Made by a program: the position numbers and the translations under genes. A stretch of DNA of 64,000 nt from Staphylococcus delphini (GTDB lineage: Bacteria > Bacillota > Bacilli > Staphylococcales > Staphylococcaceae): NCBI RefSeq assembly GCF_900636325.1, contig NZ_LR134263.1, positions 1,054,001 to 1,118,000 of the forward strand, read 5' to 3'. The notes under the pieces are model-generated. The model saw only the letters and a list, made by a program, of their open reading frames with translations. It did no database searches and was not told the origin of the DNA. This document shows positions 46,151 to 55,379 of the stretch, one piece after another. Numbering within the stretch: position 1 is the first letter of the stretch; each line of letters opens with the position of its first letter.

Positions 46151-48424
46151 ATGAAAAAAACTTTTAGAGAGTTTGAAGAAGAATTAACAGTAACTAAGGA
46201 GCTGTTTTACAATGAGGGGAGCATGTATGGTGCATATGGTTTTAAATTCGCTGATGAGATTAATCCAGAAGTAAAATTGCATTCTACATATAAGAATTTT
46301 ACAATCGTTGGAAATACACCGGCGTTAATTGAAGGTAATTCATATAAGGTGAGATTTATTGAAGGCTTTGATGAAAGAAGAAATGTTGACGTTTACAATT
46401 TTGTCGAAGTAAAGTCTGATGGTTTGAAAGACAGAAAGTCTCAAGAAGAATTCTTATATCAAATCTTAACTGAAAAGCAAGCGAGAGATATTTTATCATC
46501 TTTTCCAAACGAGAACATTATTGAGGATATTATTAATAAGAAAATCAACTTAACTACGGTTCATGGCATTCAAGAAGCAACCGCAGCAAAGATAATCGCA
46601 AAACTATTGAACTACAATGAATATAGCAAAGCGATTGTAGCGCTTTCTCCTTTAGGTGCCGGCATTAAAAGTGTCATCAAATTATCGGAACACTTTGGTA
46701 GTCCAGAGAAAGTCGTGCAGATTGTTAAAAACGACGTCTATAAATTAACTGAGGTATCTGGTTTTGGGTTCAAAACTGTAGACCAATATGCTTTAAAACA
46801 AGGTGTATCTCCTAAAGATAAACGACGTATTGTGGCAGGTGCATTGTACGTTATTGAGCAAATCGTTGGTTACGGAGACACAAAAATTCCAATCGATAAG
46901 TTTGAAAAAGATTTATGTGACATTTTGGGTATTGATGAGGTCGATGATAAAGTATTTGAAGAGATTATTAACCACAATGCTATTTACTATAACGAAGGAT
47001 TTATTACTTTACATACATACAGAAATGAAGAAAAGCAAATTGTTGGTCACTTAAGAAGATTACGAGACGGTTTTATCCCTAATAATATTGATGAAACGAT
47101 TGTAGAAAAGTTAGAAGAGGAACAAGGTTTTAAGTTCAACAAAGAACAACGAGAAGGAATTGAGAAAGCTATAACAAATGGGATTTTTGTCCTAGACGGT
47201 AAAGCGGGTTCGGGGAAAACAAGTTTACTAAGAGCCGCTGTTGAAAGTATCGAAAATAACCACGCTGCATGTAGCTTATCAGGTAAAGCGGCTAATGTAC
47301 TTTCTATGAACGGATTAAATGCTAGTACAATTCACAGATTGCTAAAATTCGAACCTACAACTGGTGGCTTTTTTCATAATGAACTCAACCCGTTACCATC
47401 AGCTGTCTACATTTTAGATGAGGCATCTATGGTTAATAACAAACTATTTTTAGATTTAATCAGTGCAATTCCATCAGGTTCGCCACTCATTATTGTCGGT
47501 GATAGTGGACAATTACCAGCAATTGGACACGGTGCAGTATTTGATTATTTATTAAGTTCTACTGAGTTTGCTCACGTAACATTGAAAGAAGTTCATAGAC
47601 AAGCGCAAGATTCAGGTACTTTGAGTGCTGCCAACATGGTTCGTGAAGGAAAACAAATTATTAAATATAACGAAAGTGGTAGAAAAATCTCGGGAGCTAG
47701 TAATGATTTCTATGAGAATTATTATCGAGATAAGTCTTTAATCTTGAATGACGTACTTCAAACAGCACAACGCTATGCTGATAATCCGGAAATGAGAAAT
47801 GAAGATTTTCAAGTAATTGTCGGATTGAAAGAAAAGGGTGACTATTCAGTCCTAAATATGAATAAGCATTTACAAGAAATTTTTAACCCAGCTTCTAGTG
47901 GAAAAGAAGAGATTAAAGGTTTAAAGCATACGTTTAGAAAAGGTGACAGAGTTATTCAACAAGGTAACAACTATGGTGTAACAATTATGAGTCAATCTAA
48001 TTTTGTAATGTATAGTAACAAGTTTATTGATAGAGAAGAAGCTGAACACGCTTCTGCTGCTGTGTTTAACGGCACATTTGGCACGATTTTAGAATGTGTA
48101 GAAGGCGTGGGTATGTTGATTAAGTTTGAAGGAATTGACGAGCCAGTGTTCTACGCTAAGAATGAAAATGATAATGAAATCGGTGTATTAGATTTAGGTT
48201 ACGCTATTAGTGTGCATCGTTCTCAAGGGTCAGGTTTTAAAACACTGCTAGTCATTGTAACGTTTAACGAATTTGCATTATTGAGTAGACAATTTTTGTA
48301 TACTGCTTTAACTCGAACAATTGATAAATGTTTATTGTTTGCTGAATCAGGAGCAATTGTACAAGCAATTAAGACAGACAAAGGTAAAAGCAGAAAATGT
48401 TTTATGGGTGAATTTTTGAAATAA
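46151..48424 (+). CDS. RecD2-like DNA helicase
   Basis: 757 residues, superfamily 1. The N-terminal ~330 contain helix-hairpin-helix-like repeats (VHGIQEATAAKIIAKL, LTEVSGFGFKTVDQYAL) as in RecD2. Walker A GKAGSGKTS lies near 350, then YILDEASM (Walker B), IIVGDSGQLPAIGHG, EVHRQ, and a C-terminal VHRSQGSGFKTLLVIV / YTALTRTIDKCLLF that match SF1B motifs V-VI. RecD2 enzymes move 5'-3' on DNA, so it probably serves phage replication or recombination. It is first in the rightward block, so expressed early. Confidence 0.9.
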   Translation: MKKTFREFEEELTVTKELFYNEGSMYGAYGFKFADEINPEVKLHSTYKNFTIVGNTPALIEGNSYKVRFIEGFDERRNVDVYNFVEVKSDGLKDRKSQEEFLYQILTEKQARDILSSFPNENIIEDIINKKINLTTVHGIQEATAAKIIAKLLNYNEYSKAIVALSPLGAGIKSVIKLSEHFGSPEKVVQIVKNDVYKLTEVSGFGFKTVDQYALKQGVSPKDKRRIVAGALYVIEQIVGYGDTKIPIDKFEKDLCDILGIDEVDDKVFEEIINHNAIYYNEGFITLHTYRNEEKQIVGHLRRLRDGFIPNNIDETIVEKLEEEQGFKFNKEQREGIEKAITNGIFVLDGKAGSGKTSLLRAAVESIENNHAACSLSGKAANVLSMNGLNASTIHRLLKFEPTTGGFFHNELNPLPSAVYILDEASMVNNKLFLDLISAIPSGSPLIIVGDSGQLPAIGHGAVFDYLLSSTEFAHVTLKEVHRQAQDSGTLSAANMVREGKQIIKYNESGRKISGASNDFYENYYRDKSLILNDVLQTAQRYADNPEMRNEDFQVIVGLKEKGDYSVLNMNKHLQEIFNPASSGKEEIKGLKHTFRKGDRVIQQGNNYGVTIMSQSNFVMYSNKFIDREEAEHASAAVFNGTFGTILECVEGVGMLIKFEGIDEPVFYAKNENDNEIGVLDLGYAISVHRSQGSGFKTLLVIVTFNEFALLSRQFLYTALTRTIDKCLLFAESGAIVQAIKTDKGKSRKCFMGEFLK

Positions 48425-48445
48425 GGAAATAAATTAAAATATAAT
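48416..48445 (+). promoter_or_regulatory. Promoter with operator-like word in the spacer
   Basis: TTGAAA (48416-48421), 18 bases, TATAAT (48440-48445); the spacer contains GAAATAAATTA (48426-48436). The -35 overlaps the end of the helicase gene. It would drive the winged-helix candidate at 48459. Confidence 0.6.
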
Positions 48446-48458
48446 AAGAGGGAGAAAA

Positions 48459-49364
48459 ATGGAGAAAAGAGTAAAGAAAAACAATAATTGGAGATTTTTA
48501 TTAAGCAACGAGGAAATTGAGAGAATGAGAAAGGGGGTGTTCAGGGAAAGTAATTCCCATTTCAAGATAGTGATTCCTAAAGAGTTTATGACATATTTGG
48601 AAGGTTTGGACACTACAAATGCTATTAAAGCCAAATCCCTTTTGTTGTATGCAGGTATTATACTTGTGTACAAAGAAGCGAACTACACTTATAGAAGACA
48701 CCACATAAATTTGGAAATTATTTGTCAATTCTTAGGATTAAAGTACAATGAGAAATTAAGAAAACTGTTCACAAAATCTAGTTATTTGGTTGAGAACCAA
48801 TTTATCGGCACTCAATATGATTTCCCTGTTGAATATAGTGTGTCGTACGTTGAGGATAAAGAGAAACGGAATTATTTTGGTAAATACACTATGTTTAAAT
48901 CATTAAGTAAGGACGAAAAAGAAAAAATGATAGATGCAAATCGATTAACTTTACCAGTTAGGTCTATTGAACCAATTAGACACACTAAAGGCGTTTCTCG
49001 AAAGAAAGGTCAAGAAATGGAATTAGTGAAACCACCAATTGATGTTCAAGGTGATAAATACATAACAATCACATACAAATCATTATTTGATACCGTAAAA
49101 GGTAATTTGTCGGTGCAAAGTTTGTATCTCGCTTGTGTTGTAAAGGATATGCTTGCTAACAAAATTACTACTAGCTATTCACGATTTAAAGTGAATAAGA
49201 ACTCTCTTGCTAAAAAGGTTGGAGCAAGTTTAGGAACTTTTAAAAAGCAACACAGAGAGCTAAAGAATTATACTAATCAAAATTACAGACTTGAGCAATT
49301 TACAACCAAAAGAAACGGCGAGTTTGTCAGCGAAGTATTTTTATTTTTTGACTCTGAATTTTAA
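48459..49364 (+). CDS. Winged-helix, initiator-like DNA-binding protein
   Basis: 301 residues, basic. Two similar halves may each form a winged helix: 75-180 (YTYRRHHINLEIICQFLGLKYNEKLRKLF...) and 205-300 (SVQSLYLACVVKDMLANKITTSYSRFKVNKNSLAKKVGASLGTFKKQHRELKNY). Two winged helices in about 300 residues is the plan of Rep_3-type initiators, and the following 970 bases are gene-free and repeat-bearing, as around an origin. I see no certain match, so it could also be a transcription factor. Confidence 0.5.
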   Translation: MEKRVKKNNNWRFLLSNEEIERMRKGVFRESNSHFKIVIPKEFMTYLEGLDTTNAIKAKSLLLYAGIILVYKEANYTYRRHHINLEIICQFLGLKYNEKLRKLFTKSSYLVENQFIGTQYDFPVEYSVSYVEDKEKRNYFGKYTMFKSLSKDEKEKMIDANRLTLPVRSIEPIRHTKGVSRKKGQEMELVKPPIDVQGDKYITITYKSLFDTVKGNLSVQSLYLACVVKDMLANKITTSYSRFKVNKNSLAKKVGASLGTFKKQHRELKNYTNQNYRLEQFTTKRNGEFVSEVFLFFDSEF

Positions 49365-50145
49365 TCATGTGGGTGCGAATTTTTTTACCCCTCATAAGAG
49401 AATATAGGACAAGCTAAAACTGATGAGCGTAAGCAAAAATATATTCTTAATAACTTAAAAGGGTCAAAAAAGTGGTGCCCCAAGCGGTATTTTTAAAAAT
49501 TTCACAATCAGCTCAAACCCTTGGGAGAGTAAGGGTGAGAGCTCTTCGAGACAAAAAATACGTCAAATTTGGCGCCGATTTTCAAATTTTAGAGCTGTGT
49601 GGGATTGATTGAAAAAACCTTTCAGTAAAGCCTAACGTCACTAACGTTCCGCAGGGCTTTCCTTTGCTTCCCATTTTGCTAAAGCAAAAGGAAAGCGTCT
49701 ATGAATCTAACGTTTAGATTTATAATTCGCATAACCACAGGGACTAATAAATTATCAGAAAGCCCGATTTAATGGGCATCAGAGGCATCGCTTACGAGGA
49801 GCGTTATTTTACGGGCTAGAATACGAAGTAAGTATTTTTGGATATAAACTACCTAAAAGTGTTTGAAACGCTCTCAGCGGGCTAATAGCCTATCAGAAAT
49901 GGACGATAGTAATTTGGATTGCCACATGGGTGATTTTTGAATGAGCAAAATGATTGATTTTAATCTCAAATCTCAAATTCATCATTTTTCAAAACTAATG
50001 CGTTATAAGCCACGTAGACAAACGATAGCACTTTTTGGATAGTTAGTACCAAAAATCAATTAACGCTTGCTGAGCGATTAAATAGCAAACTCAGAATGGA
50101 CGATAGAATTTGAGGAAGATTTTTTTGTTCATAAGAAATAAATTA
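49365..50145 (+). ncRNA. Structured gene-free stretch with a duplicated element
   Basis: No gene was found. Strong hairpins include 49658-49696 (CTTTCCTTTGCTT with AAAGCAAAAGGAAAG), GCCC..GGGC near 49764 and CGCT..AGCG near 49789. An ~85-base element occurs twice, 49835-49917 and 50032-50113, sharing TTTTTGGATA, an ACGCT..AGCG hairpin, AATAGC and CAGAA(A)TGGACGATAG. Conserved hairpins in both copies suggest functional RNA or protein-binding DNA. An origin or small RNAs are both possible. Confidence 0.5.
49835..50113 (+). repeat. Imperfect ~85-bp direct repeat, two copies
   Basis: Copies at 49835-49917 and 50032-50113 keep TTTTTGGATA, a compensated small hairpin around AGCG, an AATAGC, and TGGACGATAG..AATTTG in the same order and spacing, with drift elsewhere. 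Confidence 0.65.
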
Positions 50146-50174
50146 TTGAACTTGATAAAGAAATGGTGTAAAAT
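50146..50174 (+). promoter_or_regulatory. Promoter of the 50.3-51 kb genes
   Basis: TTGAAC (50146-50151), 17 bases, TAAAAT (50169-50174). The word AGAAATAAATTATT (50134-50147) overlaps the -35. It precedes a ~160-base leader that holds another copy (50308) close to the first gene. Confidence 0.55.
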
Positions 50175-50332
50175 AAATCTTGTCATATTATTCAAGTTGT
50201 ATACACAGCAAAACTTAAATAAGCAAAGCCATTGGGAAATAACTTGTATTGATTATAATGTATAAATAGCTAACAGTTTATTTCAAAGGGTAAGCGATAC
50301 TTTAAAAAAATAAATTAAAAGGTGAAGAAGAA

Positions 50333-50644
50333 ATGAAAAATAATGAGATAACTTTAGAAATTGAATTACCTTATGATTTTAGGATTATTAGACGTGGTGA
50401 TTCAGATAACTTAGAATTAGAATCCTTAGAGTATGATTTTGACATCAAGGAAAGAAAAAAGAAAACTACTAAGAGTTGGAAATTTAGAGGGTTCTATGCA
50501 TCTATTCAAGCTGCTACAAGAGGATATATCAAAGAATGTCCTAAGAGAAGAATGAAAGGTAAAGTTAGTTTGAATGATGTAGTTTCAATGCTTAAAGAAG
50601 TTGAAAGAATTGCAGATAAAGTGTCTTGGAGCAATATGCGATGA
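50333..50644 (+). CDS. Small early protein, 103 aa
   Basis: 103 residues starting behind GGTGAAGAAG. The N-terminal half is acidic, the C-terminal half basic: KSWKFRGFYASIQAATRGYIKECPKRRMKGKVSLNDVVSMLKEVERIADKV. The W..(R)GFY.S...A...Y pattern is common in small staphylococcal phage proteins of unknown function near replication genes. It overlaps the next gene (ATGA), so the two are coupled. Function unknown. Confidence 0.7.
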   Translation: MKNNEITLEIELPYDFRIIRRGDSDNLELESLEYDFDIKERKKKTTKSWKFRGFYASIQAATRGYIKECPKRRMKGKVSLNDVVSMLKEVERIADKVSWSNMR

Positions 50645-50982
50645 TTAATGAGTTTAAAGATGTAATGGCAACTTTGAATTCATTGATAGGTCTAACAGTA
50701 ACTAAGAATAATACTGAAAGAATGCTAAGCGTTGAGCTAAAGAATGTGATTAATCGTGAAGGAAACTTAGAGTTAGAATTTCAATACTATCTGTGTGAGC
50801 AGCAAGACGATTCTGTAAGATTCCTTAGAGTAATTAAGACGTTGTTAAGTCATCAATACATAAACAATTATCTTGAAGAAATGAATAAAGGGTATCCAAT
50901 CCGTAAAGATTTCTTGAAAGATGACCTAGTTGATTTGCTAAAGAAAATAATGAATAAGAGATTACGTAACTTAAAAGCGTAA
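50641..50982 (+). CDS. Small early protein, 113 aa
   Basis: The ATG at 50641 overlaps the upstream TGA as ATGA, with GGAG nine bases before; a TTG 15 bases earlier is less likely. The product is helical and mixed-charge (MINEFKDVMATLNSLIGL..., ending DDLVDLLKKIMNKRLRNLKA) with no recognised motif. It is last in a two-gene unit and followed by a strong terminator. Confidence 0.7.
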   Translation: MINEFKDVMATLNSLIGLTVTKNNTERMLSVELKNVINREGNLELEFQYYLCEQQDDSVRFLRVIKTLLSHQYINNYLEEMNKGYPIRKDFLKDDLVDLLKKIMNKRLRNLKA

Positions 50983-50990
50983 TATTGATT

Positions 50991-51021
50991 AAAGAGACTG
51001 ATTAATTTCAGTCTCTTTTTA
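50991..51021 (+). terminator. Terminator after the two-gene unit
   Basis: AAAGAGACTGA pairs with TCAGTCTCTTT (11 pairs) around a six-base loop, followed by TTTATTTG. Confidence 0.9.
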
Positions 51022-51049
51022 TTTGTTTTTAGACATATTCTGACATTTT

Positions 51050-51840
51050 TAGTTAGTTTTCTAAGAGAAAGTAGTGAAAATTGGAGTAAATTGATTGGGG
51101 TGAAACAATATTGAGATTGAATAAGAGATTAATTGGAAGCTAAAAAGTGAATGACTGTGGAAGAATATTAGGTTTCTTGTAAGAAATATCTTATAACAAA
51201 TTTGATTTAGGATTTAACCAAATCAATATTAGCCAATATTTTCAACAAATTAATTATAAATAAATTATAGCTTAGATTACAGGAAACTGACATGCTAAAA
51301 ATAGGTTCTAAAAGTGAGAGGAATGAACGTGATAAAAGATTATAGAACAACTTAGTTGTCAATTAATGATTGAGGAGTTGACTGAAATTTAAAATAAAAA
51401 ACTGGAAATAAAAAAAGTTGGTCGAGTGAGATATTTGGAGTTGATGTTTAATTTAATCAAGCGTATAGAAATATATCACACATAACTCATGTGGTTAAAA
51501 ATGAAACTGATAGGATTTTTAGTTTTGATGAATGCTGAAAGGGTGTTATTTGAGGATAAAATGTCGTTGATTGATATATGATTCATTGAGTTGTAGGTGG
51601 GAGGTAAAAAAATTTGGTGCGTGGAGTAATGGAGTGTGAGATGAATGGTAAGAGTGCATATGTAATTGTGTAAGGTAGGTACAAGAAGGGAGAATAGGGA
51701 GTAATGTGGTGAGTTAGGTGGGAAAACTGAGTGGTAAAATTGTGACGAAAATGTGGCAGAAAAAATTGTGTAATTTGTGAGAAATGGAAAAGGTGAGAAA
51801 AATGGGGAAAAATTTGATATGTAATTTAGTCAATGGTGAG
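51050..51840. other. Gene-free stretch, G-rich and C-poor on the plus strand
   Basis: No ORF with a credible start. Cytosine becomes rarer rightward: by hand, 51541-51840 has about 9 C and 100 G. One AAATAAATTATA word lies at 51258. The bias is far beyond that of neighbouring genes and mirrors the stretch at 52141-53080. Confidence 0.75.
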
Positions 51841-52140
51841 GTGATTTTTGGACAGTACACCGATGTAATTTTACATCAAACGGGTCGTAATCCTAAACCA
51901 CCCCCCCGGACAAAAACCCGAGCAAAAACGGCGTTCAGATAATAAACGTTATATGACCAGCCCCAAATTTGCCCCCTAAAATTGAGGTTGCTGGGGCTTT
52001 CACGTGTTGAGAAAGAAAGTAGAAAATAGGACATGTGGAAGATGCTTTATAACTTCCAGTAGAAGCACATGGATAATTTTACACAAGGTGAATCATTGAA
52101 TTAAATTATGATTTAAAATTTAATCAATTTTTTTAAAAAA
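51841..52140. other. Centre of the composition switch, with palindromes and a terminator
   Basis: Balanced composition. GATGTAATTTTACATC at 51862-51877 is a perfect 16-base palindrome. A run of seven C lies at 51901-51907. AGCCCCA (51959-51965) pairs with TGGGGCT (51992-51998) followed by TTT, a likely terminator. CATGTG/CACATG arms flank 52033-52073. A natural place for an origin, a terminus or converging transcripts. Confidence 0.55.
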
Positions 52141-53080
52141 TTTTGGTACCCATAACAGTGGAAAATGTGTCTACACCCAACAAACAAATGTATCCATCAT
52201 TCCACCTCACACACACATTATTTTCCTCACCCAGTTCCATACTCCCCAACAACTCCATACTCTTATTTCCCATACGTCCCAGCTCATCACACACAGCTCA
52301 ATCCACCCAACAGCTACCCAGCACAAACAACTCATCACTCGCTCAACAACACTACCCCAACATCACTCCATTTCCACACACTCATATCACAATTTCAATA
52401 AATACAAATCAAAACATAATAACTCAAATAATATAATTATAAATAATATAATCCATAATAATAAACAATTATATCCACAACTCAATATATACTTAAACCA
52501 TTCACCTAACTATACTTAATACACGTCTACACTAATCACCCACATCAACTTAATATCCAGTCACTTATAATCTAACTACACACTCAATATCAATCATTAT
52601 TTATTATACTATCATTTAATTATCGTTATATATCTAATCTCACTCTATACTCATTCACACATCACACTCATTATCATATACAACTCAATATCAATTATTA
52701 TTAACTATCATCTTATATTCATTAACACTTCATTCTTATCACACCTACATACATTAACATATCAATCAATTATTAATCATATCCATTCGTCACGCATTCT
52801 TATATTAATACTGCCAGATAAATAATAAACCTAATATCAATCTAAACATATATCCTGCACTCATTAATTGATTATCAATTCAATTACATCAATTAAATAA
52901 ATTAACATCTACATCTAATCAAATAACTATACAATAACTACCCATCATAAATAGCGGGCTATCTTATACAATAATCCTGCAAGACTTAGCCAACCAACAC
53001 AGTTACTTATTACACTAATAATCATTCATACACCTTACCACATTTCACGCAATTTGTCAAATCGTCATACAACTTTATAT
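52141..53080. other. Gene-free stretch, almost G-free on the plus strand
   Basis: By hand, 52201-52920 has about 16 G in 720 bases, with C many times more frequent. The only ORFs are low-complexity Ser/Thr/His/Pro frames without ribosome-binding sites. No terminators or tRNA-like folds are visible. It mirrors the G-rich stretch to the left. Confidence 0.75.
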
Positions 53081-53176
53081 TCAACGTTTAACGCATTCTT
53101 AAGCGTCCAGATATTACGTATCCTATTTGTCTTATCATGCAATAGGGCACTTATATGGGCTTATATGAGTGTATGC

Positions 53177-53205
53177 GCATATACATATTTATACAATGTA
53201 TATGC
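53177..53205. repeat. Perfect 10-bp inverted repeat
   Basis: GCATATACAT (53177-53186) and ATGTATATGC (53196-53205) around nine bases. No T-run follows. It lies 190 bases upstream of the ArdA-operon promoter and may be an operator. Confidence 0.6.
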
Positions 53206-53353
53206 ATAATAATTCATCATATTCTTAGTGACTCAGTCGCTTGATTGTGGTACAATTAAAAGGTAAATAAGTGAACAAACATTACTATTTATGCAATATT
53301 ACAATTATACATCACTGTTACATATTAGATGTAAATACACACCGATAGTGTAA

Positions 53354-53391
53354 AAGTTTACGTTAAAGTTCTTGATATATTAAGTTTACGT
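53354..53391 (+). promoter_or_regulatory. Direct-repeat operator of the ArdA operon
   Basis: AAGTTTACGT occurs at 53354-53363 and 53382-53391, 28 bases apart. The first is upstream of the -35; the second lies in the promoter spacer. A repressor on both would bury the promoter. The preceding ACACCGAT..GT also resembles 51857-51869. Confidence 0.6.
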
Positions 53392-53400
53392 GTGTATAAT
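53372..53400 (+). promoter_or_regulatory. Promoter of the ArdA operon
   Basis: TTGATA (53372-53377), 17 bases, TATAAT (53395-53400). The word AGAAATAAATTATA (53416-53429) follows in the leader, so two control systems may meet here. Confidence 0.8.
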
Positions 53401-53449
53401 ATAGATATAAGGTTAAGAAATAAATTATAAATAAAAGAGAGGTTTCATA

Positions 53450-53650
53450 ATGACAACATTTAAAATAATCGAAGTCGAAGAGACAAACCAAAACGCAGAC
53501 CCTACTAAAGCGAATAACGGGGGAGGTTACTCACACCCTCGCATTACATTTGAATACAAAGGAATTCAAGGCGTGTATGGCGCTCTATTATGTAGCTTTA
53601 CTTTAGGCGTCCTAGTAAGTCAAAAAGACTTATTAAAAAAATTGTTTTAG
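53450..53650 (+). CDS. First gene of the ArdA operon, 66 aa
   Basis: 66 residues behind AGAGAGG. The first half is polar and acidic (FKIIEVEETNQNADPTKANNGGGYSHPRITFEYKG), followed by a moderately hydrophobic segment (VYGALLCSFTLGVLVS) that could touch the membrane. No family recognised. Being first after a doubly regulated promoter, it may be a regulator or entry-stage protein. Confidence 0.6.
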   Translation: MTTFKIIEVEETNQNADPTKANNGGGYSHPRITFEYKGIQGVYGALLCSFTLGVLVSQKDLLKKLF

Positions 53651-53699
53651 TAACTTGGCGATTAGGAATAAATTATTTAACTAAAGGTAGGTAATTAAA

Positions 53700-54251
53700 A
53701 TGGAAAACAAACAAAATGAAAACAAAATTCAGTTTAATCTTTTTATCAGCGATTTAACTGAATACAATGCTGGTAATCTTGTTGGTAAATGGTTCGATGC
53801 ACTTACTGAATTCGATGCAATGAGCACATATATCAACACTATTGCTGGTAAAGGTAATGAATGGTTTATTTCAGATTCTGAAAGTGACTTGCTTGAAGTA
53901 AGTGAGTTTCATTCAATTGATGACATTGGGGAAATGGTAAAAGTCATCAAAAAAGCGACATTCGACAGTTTTGTCGCAACTAAAATAAAAGGAGAGTACG
54001 AAAACGCCGACATCATCAAATGTGTTGAAAACAACCGTGTTTTAATTTTAGACTGTGATGTGTCAGCCTTTGAAGCGCTCGGCTATTACGAAGTGGAAAC
54101 GTCTTATTTTGAAGAAATAAGACTAGATAATGAATTCATCTCATCTTATTTCGATTTTGAATCGTTAGGGCGTGACTTGCTTTGGAGTGGCGAATATACG
54201 CATATCGGGCGTGATGATGAACATAATCACATTTTCATTATAAACTTTTAA
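53700..54251 (+). CDS. ardA: ArdA antirestriction protein
   Basis: 183 residues, strongly acidic. FNLFISDLTEYNAGNLVGKWFD matches the ArdA N-terminus (YIANLGKYNEGELVGEWF in Tn916-type ArdA). HSIDDIGEM lies in the middle, and ISSYFDFESLGRDLLWSGEYTHIG fits the C-terminal NYIDYEAFGRDLxLSGxF box. ArdA dimers mimic bent B-DNA and block type I restriction enzymes, protecting incoming phage or plasmid DNA. It is second in an early-type operon of small acidic genes. Length is normal. Confidence 0.85.
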   Translation: MENKQNENKIQFNLFISDLTEYNAGNLVGKWFDALTEFDAMSTYINTIAGKGNEWFISDSESDLLEVSEFHSIDDIGEMVKVIKKATFDSFVATKIKGEYENADIIKCVENNRVLILDCDVSAFEALGYYEVETSYFEEIRLDNEFISSYFDFESLGRDLLWSGEYTHIGRDDEHNHIFIINF

Positions 54252-54265
54252 AGGAGACGACCACA

Positions 54266-54568
54266 ATGCTAAAAACACTTATAACAGCAAGCACCTTATT
54301 ACTTTCGCCAAACTCACAAGCGTCACAAACAGACTTTGACAGTCTCGACGCAAGCACGGAAAGACAGATTGAACAAACACAAAAAACATCAACATCATAC
54401 GCAATCGCTGAGGACGCTCAAAGGTTAAGAGTGTTCAAGCATGCGGAAGATTCAAAAATGTTGAACAAAAATCAGCAATATACAATTTACAGTAACAACC
54501 TTGTCAAAGGCGCTGTGTACAAAATCACTTACAAAGGTGATTACGTTAAATCAATTGAAGTAAACTAA
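54266..54568 (+). CDS. Small, probably exported protein, 100 aa
   Basis: 100 residues, 15 bases after ardA. The N-terminus MLKTLITASTLLLSPNSQASQTD resembles a short signal peptide with a possible cleavage after SQA, though the hydrophobic core is brief. The mature part is polar, ending in beta-rich QYTIYSNNLVKGAVYKITYKGDYVKSIEV. No catalytic motif. Surface or periplasm-like space is the guess; superinfection exclusion would fit such a gene but is not shown. Confidence 0.6.
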   Translation: MLKTLITASTLLLSPNSQASQTDFDSLDASTERQIEQTQKTSTSYAIAEDAQRLRVFKHAEDSKMLNKNQQYTIYSNNLVKGAVYKITYKGDYVKSIEVN

Positions 54569-54611
54569 AAAAGTTAAAAAATAAAATAATATAAAAATGG
54601 GGGAACATAAG

Positions 54612-54956
54612 ATGTTATATGAGTATGAAATGAAAACATTTAAAAACGCTGAGGAGCTAAAAACAAAATACCCAAAAATTTATAATGAATTACTAGCTGA
54701 AAAAGGGGGTGGAGAATGGGAAAACGAAGAATTATTCTTATTCCCGACCGCAACAGATTTTGCACAATATGAGGTTTTCGAAGGCTGGTATGGTCTCGGT
54801 TATTTTGCAAATGAAATCAGTGGGGGCAATGCGCCCGATTTGTTCGAATATATTGATTATGAAGAGTTAACGCCCGACTTAATAAATTCATGGGACGACA
54901 GCATTTTCCACAAAACAAAAGATAATCAAATTGTTAGAACTGGTTTCGGCTGGTAA
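54612..54956 (+). CDS. Acidic protein, 114 aa, possibly ArdA-related C-terminus
   Basis: Start at 54612, eight bases after GGGGG; an upstream ATG at 54597 is within that site. The product is acidic and aromatic. Its end, LFEYIDYEELTPDLINSWDD...DNQIV, has the same order as the ArdA C-terminal box (YFDFESLGRDLLWSGE). This may be a diverged ArdA-like fragment or coincidence. It may be a second antirestriction factor. Confidence 0.55.
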   Translation: MLYEYEMKTFKNAEELKTKYPKIYNELLAEKGGGEWENEELFLFPTATDFAQYEVFEGWYGLGYFANEISGGNAPDLFEYIDYEELTPDLINSWDDSIFHKTKDNQIVRTGFGW

Positions 54957-55013
54957 ATCGACATATAACGCAATAACAAAAAAATCACTGTGAAAACGAG
55001 GAGAAAAATAAAA

Positions 55014-55352
55014 ATGAAATTTAACGTAAGAGTTATAATGAAGCAATTCACAAAATTTAATGAAAAATTACAAGACTGGAGCGGGGACGTAATTACTACC
55101 GGCGGTTTTAACCTCGGTGAATCAAAAAGCAATAATTTTTATGATGTTCTTGAGGTCCTGCAAGATTACTATGATGTTGAAGAAAACGACATTGATATTG
55201 ATACGTCATCCGATGGACAAATAACATATTTAACATTTTCTATCGTTGAAGATGCGAACGGGCTACCCGTACCCGAAACAGACGGTGAGTATTTAACAGA
55301 CTATTTTGTTGTTGTTGAAAAAACTGAGATTGTGCCATTTGTTAAAAATTAA
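55014..55352 (+). CDS. Very acidic small protein, 112 aa
   Basis: Start at 55014 with AGGAG ten bases upstream. About a quarter of residues are Asp/Glu (DVLEVLQDYYDVEENDIDIDTSSDG) with few Lys/Arg. Strongly acidic small proteins beside ArdA are candidates for nucleic-acid mimicry or other anti-defence activity. I recognise no family. Confidence 0.6.
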   Translation: MKFNVRVIMKQFTKFNEKLQDWSGDVITTGGFNLGESKSNNFYDVLEVLQDYYDVEENDIDIDTSSDGQITYLTFSIVEDANGLPVPETDGEYLTDYFVVVEKTEIVPFVKN

Positions 55353-55379
55353 AAAATTATAAAATTAGGAGTGTTTGAA

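Noticed and set aside
52143-52436. Two overlapping plus-strand ORFs of 97 and 78 codons
   Set aside because: Low-complexity Ser/Thr/His/Pro frames in G-free DNA; stop codons TAG and TGA are simply rare there. No ribosome-binding site.
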